Below, one piece after another: positions 43,001 to 55,100 of a DNA stretch of 64,000 nucleotides (its first letter is position 1; each line of letters opens with the position of its first letter). Both the position numbers and the translations under genes were made by a program. A model generated the notes under the pieces. The model was not told where the DNA came from. It did not search any database and was given only the letters and a program-made list of their open reading frames with translations. The DNA lies in the NCBI GenBank assembly GCA_027625915.1, contig JANTQA010000008.1, positions 1,299,001 to 1,363,000 of the forward strand, read 5' to 3'. The stretch comes from Anaeramoeba flamelloides (Eukaryota > Metamonada > Anaeramoebidae).

Positions 43001-43360
43001 ACAAAAAAATTCCTCACGAATGAAAAAGTTGAGGATATTCTCGAAAGTTCAACAACAAGCGATTATTCAAGCAATTCCACCTTTGAAGAGAAAACTGAAA
43101 GTGAAACTAGTTCTTCAGAAAGTGATTCAGACAACATTGAAAAACAAAATCAAGAAATTAAAGAAAAAAACAAAATTGAAGATGAAAAAACAGGTAGTAA
43201 TGAAAATAGTAGTGAAGAAGATAAAGAATTTTCGATTTATTCCTATTTTTCTACAGGCGTAGATAATACGAAAAAAAATCGAAAAATTATTACAGTTGAA
43301 ATTTCTGATATTGAATCTGATGAAGAATCGACCAGTGATACAGATGGTGAAATAGATTAG
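37026..43360 (+). CDS. BAR-domain protein (amphiphysin/BIN/Rvs161-like), giant intron
   Basis: Exons 37026-37057, 37180-37453 and 42650-43360 give 338 residues. The predicted start MKKRFKRNYQ is basic and leads into SFLQKVGKSEATIDREFDKK, laid out like the start of Rvs161/BIN3 and amphiphysin BAR domains. Exon 2 supplies helix 1 and part of helix 2 (YAAQVHNTVKIFLQNLQNCE). Exon 3 resumes with LETSLKPLTQLIDQMQNTK and FLKTRSRLLLEYDSAKRNL, the family's conserved R-x-LDYDSA-type segment. BAR dimers sense or bend membranes in endocytosis. Residues after about 225 form a Ser/Glu/Asp-rich acidic tail with no SH3 domain. Introns are 122 nt (phase 2) and 5196 nt (phase 0). Exon 2 to exon 3 continuity rests on domain completeness; the 32-nt first exon is the least certain part. 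Confidence 0.82.
37058..37179 (+). other. BAR gene intron 1, 122 nt
   Basis: GTAAACAATACC...CTTCCTAG, phase 2. It splits a Ser codon (TC/A) between NYQ and FLQKVG. The acceptor is preceded by a pyrimidine tract. Support is the BAR reading frame continuing exactly from a short ATG exon. Confidence 0.68.
37890..39310. repeat. large inverted repeat, about 215-bp arms
   Basis: Left arm about 37890-38100 and right arm about 39085-39310 are complementary with only scattered differences. Shared blocks include TTGTAAACATTAAGAGAATG, ATCTCAGAAACTACATATAC, CACAAATATCAAGA and ATATCAAGAGAATCACA. Each arm also contains a weak direct repeat of ATATCAAGAGAA. The 1-kb interior carries a dispersed segment (38930-39060) but no gene. 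The element lies wholly within BAR intron 2. Confidence 0.85.
38930..39060. repeat. dispersed repeat pair member (partner 560-715)
   Basis: ACACATGTATTTCACTTATT, ACAACTGGAGCCCTTTGGCT and GAAAATAGTTTAC correspond in order to the segment near 560-715. It sits inside the large inverted repeat just before its right arm, so it may be part of that element's interior, with 560-715 a solo fragment. Confidence 0.6.
41590..42310. repeat. dispersed non-coding repeat, second long copy
   Basis: Same order of landmarks as 4480-5450, in the same orientation: TATTGGTGATATTATCTACT, TTTCAAAAAATTCTGATC, CATCATTATTACACAAT, CAAGTCTTTATCACC, GAAATTTGATTTTTCAAAAT, AAAGATATTTGGGAATT. It lies near the 3' end of BAR intron 2. 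Non-coding. Confidence 0.65.
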
Positions 43361-45858
43361 CCTGATACCATTTATTAAAAATAGTTATCGAAAATAAAAA
43401 AAAAAAAAAAAAATATTAATAATAATCATATATTCATATAGATGAGCAATACCAAAAAAAAAAATTTTGTGACTTTATTTTGTTTATTATATAATTTTTT
43501 TTTTGAAGAAATTCACTCATTTTTCAATTTTATCACATTAATTTACGAAAAGAACTGTGGATATTTATAATAATAAAATCATTTTAAATCCTTTATTATT
43601 ATATTCAAAAATGATTCCCAACAAAAGTTATAATTAAAAAAATATACATTCAGAGATATTGGAAAAAATATAATTTTTCTCAAAATTATCATTTTTCTGA
43701 GAAGATTCTTATTTCTATTTTAAAAAATTGGTTTCTGAGTTCGATCATTTATAAAATCAATTGTTTAGATATTTCAAAATATTTTATTATTTATCCTGTG
43801 AGAATGCTCAAAAACATTTGAAGAATACGAAATAATTTTTAAAAAAAAAATAATACCAAATAGTTTATAAAACGTATAATTGTCAAGATATTTGATGATA
43901 ATTCTTCTTGATTTCTTTTTTTAAATTCTAAATGAAAATTTTCTCAGTTCTTGTTTTGAAATTAGTAATGGGTACATTAAAATTATGTTTCGTTATAGAA
44001 AACAGAATTAATTTTTCACTCAGATACAATAAAATATTTATAAATCATTGATATTTAAAATGAAAATGGGAGGAAGAAAAAAAAAAAAGGGTTTTGAATC
44101 TTTCCAATAAAGCTTTAATATTTATTAAAATATTTTAAGGAAGAATTTTGTTTCAATTTATTTTTTGATAGTTTTTCTTTGATATATAGAGAATACATCA
44201 ACATTTAATAAGGCAATATTTATATTCAAACCCAATTTTATGATTTCCCATCTTCTTAAACTGCAGAGATTTATTATATTTTTACTTAATTGAAATTCTT
44301 TTTCATTTTTTTGTTTTGAATTTTTTTCTATATATTGTATCTTATCTAAAATAAAACAAAGGTAGTAAATGAATCCAAAAATTATTAATAAAAAAAAAAA
44401 ATTGTTTATCTGTTTTTACATAAAAAAAAATGATGACTTTTAAGGTTCTAATTAACTTTTTACCAAACAGATTATTTTCATTTATTTTTTTTGGTAGAAC
44501 TCAAATTACAAATTTCAACAAAAAAAGCTCAAACTTCGAAAATTGTTTTTTATCAGTTGAAAATTCAACTTTAAAAAAAATAAAAAGTTTTTTTTTCTAA
44601 TTGTAAAAATAATTTGAAAGATCATAAAATATTATTTTTAGAGTGGAAAAATGAAAAAAATATGTTGATTAATTCTTTTATTTGAGTTTTCATAGATCAA
44701 CAATCTTTTTAAATTTTTTTTTTTCATTTCAAATATATTTTTTTTAGTTATTGAATAAAATCAATAACATTAATGGTTAAATAGCAAATATTTTATTTTT
44801 TGAATTACTTTTTTATTTTTTTTACATTCATTTGATAAATTTAAAACTACAATTCTGAAAATCAAGTTTTTTCAAAAATCCAAATTGATTTTTTGATAAT
44901 AAATCCCATGACATCTTGAATTCCTTACTCTAACAATTCGAGAAAAAAAAATAGTATATTTTGATTAATTAGGATTGGAACTTAATTGAGTATAACTCAT
45001 TATCATTGTTTATAAGAATAAATAATATACTCCTTTTTTTTATTTTTGAAAACAAAATGTTTCAAAATTTTAGGCTCTAAAGGTATTAGCGTCACCATAG
45101 ATTTCTCTATAATCAAAATTTATTGTAATTGGTTGCAAATGATAATAGTGCTACATGTTTAACAGCACCTCTAAAAATTTAATATAAATATTATTGCATA
45201 AGAAATTATTGGCTTTTTTAATAATGATGATGTTTAAAAATTATCATTTTGAATTTTTTTTTAAATTCTTTTTACAAATCTAAAAATAGAAAACTCAAAA
45301 TAAGAGTATTCCAGTATTTAATAATTCATATTTAGAACTTCCAAAAATAACAATTTTTTCAATTTTTGCTTATTTCAAGATTTACTAAATACAATAATTA
45401 TAAACTTCAAAAACCCAGAGACTGATTATTTTCGTTTCCTTTAATAAATCTAATTTGTAACAATCAATATTTTTAATATTTCAGAAATAATTTTACAAAA
45501 AAATCTATTGTTTAATTCTTTTAATTTAATAAAAAAATCTAATTTTGCTTTCATTTAATGGCAATCAGCTTCGATTCAATCACAGTTAAAATAAAAAAAT
45601 AAATCAATTAATTTATAATATTTTTATTGGTAAAAACCTTACTTTAATATATATTTTATAGAATGTAAAAATTCTTTTTAAGAGAAAAAAATTTAACTCA
45701 AAAACAGTAAAGATAAAAATGAACAAAATAATCATAAATTAATATTAACAATTGATTTTATTTCTTTATTATTATTATTTTTTAACTATTATTATTTTAA
45801 AAGACTAAGTAAAAGAAATTTAATACAAAAGCAAAACTAAAAGTCAAGGAAAATTTTT
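43361..45858. other. convergent intergenic region
   Basis: Lies between the 3' ends of the BAR (plus) and CH-RasGAP (minus) genes, so it should hold both terminators. It contains a dispersed repeat (45060-45520). Nothing else was recognised. Confidence 0.55.
45060..45520. repeat. dispersed repeat family with TTAGCGTC ends, copy 1
   Basis: Starts CTAAAGGTATTAGCGTCACC, then ATAGATTTCTCTATAATC. Continues with TATTATTGCATAAG, AAATTCTTTTTACAAATC, GTATTTAATAATTCATATTT and ATTTCAGAAATAATTT blocks. The same blocks occur in order at 51640-51875 (left part), 52700-53390 (right part) and 56575-57350. Confidence 0.6.
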
Positions 45859-46173
45859 TTAAATAAAATTTTTTTGCTTTACAATTTCTAAAATTTGAAT
45901 CCATTCCATCAATTCATTCTGAGCGGCAAATCCTATTGAGAATTTTCTTTTTAAAGATTTGATTTCGATTATATCTTTCCAAAAGAGGCCTTTATATTTT
46001 TTGGTTTCTTCCTGTATGTGTATACCTTTATCAATAATGATTAAATGCAGGGGCTTTTCTGTAACGTTATTGGGTGTTTTAGGGAAGATATCAAAATAAT
46101 TTTCCTTTAAGATAAAATAAACTTTATTCTTTTTTTTTATATCTGTCTTTTTGTGAATAGCCATTACCTTCAA
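45859..46173 (-). CDS. PH-domain tail of the CH-RasGAP gene in a shifted frame
   Basis: The frame encodes KVYFILKENYFDIFPKTP, then LHLIIIDKGIHI, YKGLFWKDIIEIKS and NELMEWIQILEIVK. This is a PH-like beta barrel ending in the Trp-containing C-terminal helix (EWIQ). Its first strand (IMFEGNGYSQKDRYKK) lies in the main RasGAP frame. The two frames meet at a run of nine A on the coding strand (46130-46138). Eight A would make the two parts continuous. No usable intron is seen at this point. It may be an assembly indel, a real mutation that removes the PH domain, or slippage at the A run. Confidence 0.7.
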   Translation of the reverse strand: MKVMAIHKKTDIKKKNKVYFILKENYFDIFPKTPNNVTEKPLHLIIIDKGIHIQEETKKYKGLFWKDIIEIKSLKRKFSIGFAAQNELMEWIQILEIVKQKNFI

Positions 46174-49100
46174 ACATTATCTTTTTTTGAATTTTTTCTC
46201 CCCATTTCCGAATCAATTCGTTTTCTTTAATTTTTTTCATTTTTTTAATATTATTTTTCATTTCTTTGCGTTTTTTTTTAGAGATTTTTTTATTTTTCCG
46301 TTTTTGACTATTTACTGAAAAATTTTCGTCAAAAAAACTAACTCTTTCCAATTTAGGACTTGATTTAGATTTTATAATACCTTTCGGGTCTTTTGTCACT
46401 TTTATTTGTAAATCTTTTTTTTTTTGAAAAATTTTTTTATTCAAATTTTTATTATTAAGTCTTGTATTTGTATTTTCATTATCATTTCCATTTCCATTCA
46501 CATTCACATTCACATTCACATTCACATTCTCATTATCATCATCATCATCATCATAATTGTTCCAATTATTATCCATACCCTTCTTTTTTAAATTCATTTG
46601 ATTATTTTCTTTTTTTTGATAAATATTTTTTCTTGATAATATTTTATTAATTAAATTTTGTAATTTAACATTTCCAATAGCAAATTTTAATAAATTTGAA
46701 TATTCTTGTTCAAGTAATATTTGGCGACTTAATAAATCAATTTGATCATTATTTTCTTTGCTAAATTTGTTATTTCCATGATTAAGATTATTATTATTTG
46801 CAAATTCAAAAATGGAAGTATATAAATCTGAAAATAGAATGGAAAAATTATTTTGTTTGTAATAATAATTATAATTATTTTTCTTTTTCTTATCATTATT
46901 ATTTTGATTAATATTATTGTTTCTTAAAAATAATTGAGAAAATTCTGGTTTAAAACCTTGACTAACATCTGGATAATGCTTTTGACTTATTGGCTTTAAT
47001 AAAGTTTTTTTAATATAGTTTTTCAATTTATATTCTTCACAATTGGAAATTTGTTTTAAAAATAATTTTCGTTGATCAAAAAAATCAATTATTGTTTGAT
47101 TTAAAGGTTGCATATATGCTCGAGTCTCACCAAATAAAGTTTTACTCGCTAAATTTTGTGCCATCGAGGATAATAACACTAGCCCTCTTCTTGACCTTTC
47201 GGAAGGTATAAAGCTAACTATTTCAAAATTATGTGGCGAAACTATTGCAGGGCATAGCCATCTTAAAAAAATGAACCCAGCCACAGAAATTAAAGAACTT
47301 TTTCCAAATTTTTCCTTTACTTTCATTTGTAAAAAATGGCAAATAAATTTGATTCCCTTGGGCATCTTTGTGACACATTGAAACATATGCTCAATTAAAG
47401 TTACAAAATGGGTATTTAAATTCTTCAAATTTTGTTTTAATCTCTCTTCGTCTGATATTACAAAGGGGTCTATTTCAAAATCCAAATCGCTTGAACACAA
47501 CCGAACAATCATCATTTTTAAAGACGATTTTAAAAAGTCTTCACCGTAGACCTTTGTATATTTCATTAGCAGTTTTGTTGCCATATCCGTTGATCGGAAT
47601 AAATATTTTGGTTCTTTACATCTTTCAATTTCATGTGAAATGGCTACTTGGATTATTGGTAATGATAAGCCAATACTTTCAAATAAATAAAATAAATCAC
47701 TTGATAAGGGTTCAATAAATTCTCTTACATTATTTGGATCAAAAATTGAAATGACATATTCTAAATCTTGATCTAATAAATATTTCCCAAAAATTTGCTT
47801 GCTAATTTTCAATAATTTCTGAAATAACTCGGTATTTTTATTTTTTTCAATATATTCTTTTAATAATATTTGTATTTTTTTATTAACAATTCTGTTAACT
47901 ATAATCCTGATAATTTTTCCTAATGATATTTTTCTACACTGTGAAATAACATCTTTGGCATTATTAGTATTATTATCATTATCATTGTAATTATTATTAT
48001 TTTTTTTATTTTTTTGATTATTATTATAATCAACATTATTATTCTGATTTAATTGTAAAAATAAAGAATTGATTTCATTTTTGATTTCAGAATAATTAAA
48101 AATGGATGGGAAATGATAATCAAATTTAGTAATTAATTTAGTAATTAACCGTTTTTGTTTTATTAAATTCTTATCCAATTTATGGGTTAGAATTGCCTTT
48201 TTAATTAATAGTTTTGTCAGTGTTTTATAAAATAAAGTTGAATAACCAAAACTGTCAAATAAAATCGTTATTGATGGAACAAGCATTGAATTGTTAGATT
48301 CAATTATTTTTTCTTTTTTTAAATAATCAATAACTTCAATTAATAATTCCGAATAATCAAGTTTTTTTTCTAATCCAAATTTTTGAATTTTTATTTTGAT
48401 GTAATTTAATATTTTTCGATTCTTTTGTTTTTCTTGTTCAATTTCATTTTCTTTTTTTAATTTTTCTTTGTACGCTTCATAGCTAATATCGTTATTGTTA
48501 TTAATAATATTATTTTGATTAAAAATTTGTTTTTCTATTAATTGCCTTTTAAATTGAAGAAAGGAATCCAATAATGAGTGAAAAGCATCAATTAAAATAT
48601 TAATAGAATAATAATTTGGTGAAATATTTGATTGCATTTGATTTAAATGTTTTTTAACCCATTTTAATAAATGAATATCGTTTGATTCTTCAATTTGATA
48701 ATTTTTATTTTTATTAAACACTAATAATGACCCTCTTCTTTTATTCAAATCGAGCACCGTTGTTTTATTATTTGATTTATATTTTGAGCTTGCAATTAAT
48801 TTTTGATTTGGGTTTAATTTAATATGTTGCATTTTTTTATTTTCTTTCCCGCCATCTTCTTCCTTTCTCTTGTCTTTTTCATTTTGTTGATTAACAGTGT
48901 TTTGATCGGAAATATTTGATAATTCTGATTTTTTTTTCATAGACAACACGTTATTTTGATTGATATTTCTTAAAGATATTCCAAAATATGCATAAATTTT
49001 TATTAAAAAAGTTTTCATTTGATCATATTCAATCATTAAAGTATAATTAGAATTTAAAAATTTTTGAAATTCTTCTTTGGAATTTTGATTTATAAGATTG

Positions 49101-52100
49101 ATTTGATTTAAAAATAGATTAAAAGAATGATTTAATATTTTGTTTGGAAATGTTGAGGATAATTCTTTTAATAGTGTTATTCTTTTGAGTTTACTTTTCT
49201 TTTGATTGAATTTTAATTTTAATAAATTGGCTTCTAAAGTTTTTTCATGTATTTTTCTTTTTAAGATTCCGATTTTTCTTATTTTTTCACCAAATTTGTT
49301 TGTTTGAAGTTTATTTTGATAAATATTTTTTTTTGGTAAAATTGATTTCCTTAAACGGATGCTATCGTGAGTTGTTTTCTTTAACTTTGAATGCCCCTTC
49401 TGTAATTTAGGCTTACTAATTTCAACCCAATTATCAAAATCAATATTTACATTGTTAATATTATCATTTTTGTCATTCTTCTTTTGATTACCATTCTTTA
49501 TATTTTTCTTATCCTTATTGTTAATTGTTGAATTATTAGAATTTGTCGTATATATTTCATTAAAATCTCTTTTATTTTTAATTATTTTATTCTGAGATAT
49601 ATCATTTTTTTTCTTTTTCCTTTTCTTTTTATTGTTTTTATTGTTGTCTGAAATTTCTAACCAATTGTCCTGAATATTAACATTATTTTTTTCATCACAT
49701 TCTTCTTTATTGATATTTTTATCTTCTTCTTTATTAGATACTTTATTAGATTTTAATAATTTTTTTTTTTGAACACTTGCACTTTCCTTATTAATCTTAT
49801 TTTCATTTTTATTATCATTTCCTTCTTCTTCATTTTGAGAATGGAACCTTAATATATCATTATTGATTTCCCTTTTTAAACCTTCAAAAAAATTGATCCC
49901 TTCACCAAACATTACACTCATTCGTTTTAAATCCAAAACCGGATCTTTAGCATTTATAAAATTAAATGGTTTTGAATGTAACACATTTGTTTTTTTTATA
50001 TTAAGATTTAAATCATGATTAGAATTGGTAATATCAAAAGATTTCATTGATTTTTGATTATTTTGATCATTTACAGTTGGCTTAGTTTTTGATTTTAATA
50101 TTATTTCCATTTGATTTTCTTTTTCGTTTTGTGATTTTGATTTAGTATTCAGTTTTTGACCTTTTTTTAAATTATTTTTAAGATCAGTAATATTACTAGA
50201 AGAGGACGTTGATGATTCAAAATCTAAATCAATATTGAAATTTGGTTTTGATTCTCTTTTTATATAATTGTTTTTTGTTTTTTTTTCTTTTTCTTTTTCT
50301 TTTTCTTTGATCTGAAATTCACTCTCATTTTCAATTTGTGATCTTTCTTGATTATTTTGATTTAAAATTGGATTTTTTAGTATATCAGAATCATTATCTA
50401 GGATTTTATCTATTGGTATGGTTATTTCAGAAGTTAATTTTAAAATATCATCAAACAAATCATTTGAAAAAGTTGATTCAATATTTGGAATTGAAAAAGG
50501 TTCTTCATTTGTTTCAATTGAATTAAAAATATCTTCCAAAGTGTTATTATTGATTAAATCTGATTGAGACTGGTTTTTTATTTCATTTTCATTTTCATTA
50601 TTGTCGTTGGTTTTATTTGTATTAATATTATTTTTACTTTCATTTTTATTATCATTTTTGTTTTTGTGTTCGTTTTCATTTATATTTTCTAAAGGAGTTG
50701 AATGTTTTGAAAAAATGTCTTTCAAGTCATTCTCGTTTTTATTAATATCCGTTGAAATTTTATTGGAATCTAATTCCTTTTTACTTATTGTTTCATTTTC
50801 TTTTCTTTTTTTTTTTTGTGGAGAGTTGGGTTTTAGATTTGGTCTCCAAAGAAATAGATTAGAAATAAATTTAATTAATTCGTCCTTATTTCCGTTTAAA
50901 ATGGATGTGGCGTTAATTGGATATAAATCAAATCCAATTTTTTTTAAAGTTTGAATAAATAATTCAGTTTTTTTAATTTCAGATGTTTCAAGAAGAATAT
51001 CTAAAAAATCATTTTCAGGTGATAATTTCATTAAAAGATATGAAAGTGTATTACAATTCTATAAATTAAAAAAGAATATGTACATAATTAGACAAATAGA
51101 AAGATATTTTATAAATTAGAAAGAATTGATTTAATTTTAAAGGTTAATTAAACATTAAGAAATTTTAATTTTCAAGATTCTCCTCAAAAAAAAATTATGA
51201 TAAGAAAGAAATAAAGAGATCCTGATGTATTTATGTTGTTTTTTAAAATCACGATTAATATCAATAGTCAAAAAGTAAAAATTAGACCCACTTTCTCAAG
51301 TTAAAATTAAACTCAATTACATAAATCGTGGAATACATTATCGAACATAATTCAATCCATTTATATTCTTTTTAAACAAACTGTTAAAAGTAATTTATTT
51401 TGAAAAAGTTTTCATTTTAGACTTTTTTTAGTTATTTTAGTTCATATTTTTTTTTTCTTTCTTTCTTTTTCTTTTCTTTTCTTTTCAATAGTTCTTTTTT
51501 CATATTTTTTTTTTTTTTTTTTTAATTTGAGTGTTTTGAGGTTGGTTAAAAGGGATAAAAAATTAAACAAATATTAATAAAGAACTAAAAAGAATTTTGA
51601 TCTTAACTGGATAGAAACAAGTTGAAACCAACTGAACTTATGGGATTAACATCATCATAGATCATCTAAAATTAAATTATGTTACTATTAAAAGTAAATC
51701 ATATTAATTTTCTTTATTTCAAATGGCTAAAAAAAAACTATTACAAATATTATTGCATTTTTTACTCAGGATCAGAATTAAAAAATATTTCATTTTGGGT
51801 TATTTTTTTTTTAATTACTTTTCCAAATCTAAAGATAAAAAGTAAAGTAATTCTAATTCGAGTGTTTAAAAATTAATTGGGATTTTCTGTAAGTTCTATT
51901 ACGAAATAAAAAAAATAATATTTTGAAACAAAGACCTTTATTTTGATTTAATACATCAAGTCGAAATAGAAAATGCGATTAAAAAATCAAAAGATATACC
52001 ACTATTTTTTAAGATCAGATTTTTTTTTTTCGAAATTACTTTTAAAATTTATATTTACGGATTTTATTTTCTGGAATATATTTTACAGAATTTATTTTAT

Positions 52101-55100
52101 GAAACAGAAATTCCAAAATATATTTTTTTGATAATTTATTTTTTTTTTACAATATTACAATCTTAAGTAAAAATGGTAAACCAAAATAATGTAAAAGTAA
52201 TCATACGAATTAAAAATCCCAATAAAAAGATAACGTAATGTGAAGAAACACATTTTACTATAAAAGGGTTTCAAGAAATAAGGAATTTATTTTTAGATTA
52301 GTATGCACTAAAGCGAAGAAAAAATTATTTATTTTATCGTATCCCATATAAAAAGAAGTTTTAATGAAGACTACAAATTGTGAAAAAAAATGATATGTTT
52401 TAACAAATTATGATACAAATTATGAGAATACTCTGAAATAGAAATAATGAAAACCAAAAATATTATTTTTTTGATTTTTTTTGATTTTTTTGATCTTTTA
52501 ATTTTATAAAAAATCATCTTATCGGAAATTTCTATTCCATAATTTATTTTTTGTTTTGGTAATCCATTTTCTTTTCTGTAATTCATATTCAGTAAAAATA
52601 TTACCCTAAAAAGACGAATGATCTTGAAAATTTAATAAAACTAAACTATTTTGGAATTTCTGTTTACTAATTCATTTTATTCAAAAGGATTTCTTAAAAA
52701 CCCTGTTCTATTATAAATCTTAATGCAAACATATATTATTAAATTTTTTACTAATGATCGTAATTTAAAATTATCATTTTGGAAATTTTTTTTTAATTAC
52801 TTTTCCAAATCTAAAAATAAAAAACCAAAAATAATAGTATTAAAGTACGTAAAAACCCGAATAGTTAGAACCATTAAAAGGTAATTATTTTTGAGATTTT
52901 TTAATTTCAAAGATTAACTCAATAATTATTAACAAAAATAACTCAGACTGATTAGATTTATTCCTCTTTTATAAATCTTATTGGAACATTAATATATTAC
53001 CAATATTTCATAAATAATTTGTCAAAAAAATCTATTTGTTAATTATTTATTTTTTTTTCAAAATTGAATTTTTTAGCAATTGATCTACATTTCCCCACAA
53101 ATTTAGGAAAGATATTTTGCAACTTTGGAGTCTGAATATTGATGATCCAACCTCTAAAATTTGTCTCGAAATGCAGATTTTTTTTCTGAAATTCTGAAGG
53201 TTTTTTTACTAATACAAGATTCATCTTTTTTAATTTTTAGAAGATCAACTTTTTGTACCATTTTGATAATCGAATTTTTAGAGACATTTGAACCATGGAT
53301 CAATAATATGATTTACCTTTAATAACAATATACTTTAATGTTACACTCTTCAGTTGTAGACGCTAACACCTTGACTGAACTAAACATAAAAATAAAAAAT
53401 TTTAGAACACAATCGAAATTTTGATAAGACAAACTATTCACATAATAAGATGATCAAATTCTAAAACTCCAAGTACTGTATGTTTCAAAATGAAACAACA
53501 AAATTTTCATTTGTCTTTCCAAAAGGCTTCGAAGCAAAATTAACAATTACTATTATTTTCCAATTAAAAAATGAAATTTTTAGTTCACATTCCAAAATAT
53601 TGTATTATAAGTTGAAGTAAAACGCAAAGATCTTTACAACATCATTTAGAAATGATATTTTTAGACAATAAATTAAACTTCCAAAGTTTGCTCCAAGACA
53701 AAATTTTTACTCTAGTAATTTGATTTTAGCAGTCATAATTAATATTCATTTTGGAAATTGAAATAAAAATTTTCGTTTATTAATTGGGAAATAACAGTAT
53801 TAAGGATTACAATCCCTGAAATTTGAAAAAAGATTATCTTGTGTAGGGTGTAGTGAGTTGTCGATTTGGTTCTTAGCTGATCGATCTTGTCCTTGGTATG
53901 GATTTTAATAGTGGTTCAAAATGACAATTTTTGACAATTTATTTTTTTTTTATTTCAGAAATTCAAATTGAAGAATATAAGATTAAGAGGCAGGAACTTA
54001 AGTAATAAAAAAATGTGTTTTGTAGGTTGTTTATTGAAATTTTTAATTAAGTTTTGTTTTATTGGGAGCTTTTAAACAATTTTCTTTTTTCATTTAGTTA
54101 ATTGACAAAAAAGTAAATCAAAATTCTTTTCGACAACCCAAAATTCAAAAGTTAATCTTGAACACCTACGCAATCTATAAATCTTATACTCTTCAATTTG
54201 AATTTCTGAAATAAAAAAAAAATAAATTGTCAAAAATTGTCATTTTGAACCACTATTAAAATCCATACCAAGGACAAGATCGATCAGCTAAGAACCAAAT
54301 TAACAAGTGGTAACAAACCCTACACAAGATAATCTTTTTTCAAATTTCAGGGATTGTAAACCTTAAATTCTAATAAGAAGTATAGAGTATTATTTCCCTT
54401 TTTAGAATTGTAAGATTTAATACTTTCTTTGAATTCTTTGATTTGATCTGTGTTTTTTTTGTGAAAGTCGAATGAAAATTTTGTTCTTTTTATTTTGCAA
54501 TTGACAGTATTGTTAATTTTCGATTAAAGGTGAATTGTTTTGTGCTGGTTTTGTTTTTTCAATATATGTTTGTCTTTAGGAAGAAAAATGTATTGCTATT
54601 AAACTCAAAACAAGTTCATAAAATTGTTTTCAGCTTCACTACATTTCTAAAACCTCTCTGGGGTGACTTAAGAAACAACCCAATACAAAAACTTTCGAGA
54701 TCGTGAGATTTGTAATTTTTATTGGACAAAGTGAAATAATAGCGCAAAATATCTTTTCGTAAAGCAGTTGTATCTTCCTTCTGGAATCAAGTCATTTTAA
54801 AAAAAATTGTTAGTAAAGCCCTGAAAATAGCACTGTTGCAGTTTTTCAACCGTTTTTCAGAGATCTTTTTGAAAACCTTTTTTGTTACACTTTTTTGCAA
54901 TGGCTTGGGTTGTAATTGTTGTTAATATTAACAAATAATGGTGGTGATGTTTTATTGTGGTCCATGGTTTTGTTTTGTTTTTGAAATGTTAAAGAATAAA
55001 TTTCTGTGGAATGCCAATAAAATCAATTAATTGTTTTGAATAAAAAACTTTTTTTTGAAATTCAAGTGACGATTAAAAAAAAAAGTATTTGGATCTTTTT

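Noticed and set aside
42996-43262. Lys-rich frame overlapping the BAR gene on the same strand
   Set aside because: Out-of-frame shadow of exon 3.
47400-51058. IQ motifs expected for a true IQGAP
   Set aside because: No IQxxxRGxxxR-like sequence was seen in the linker between the CH and RasGAP domains, so the protein is called IQGAP-like only by CH plus RasGAP order.
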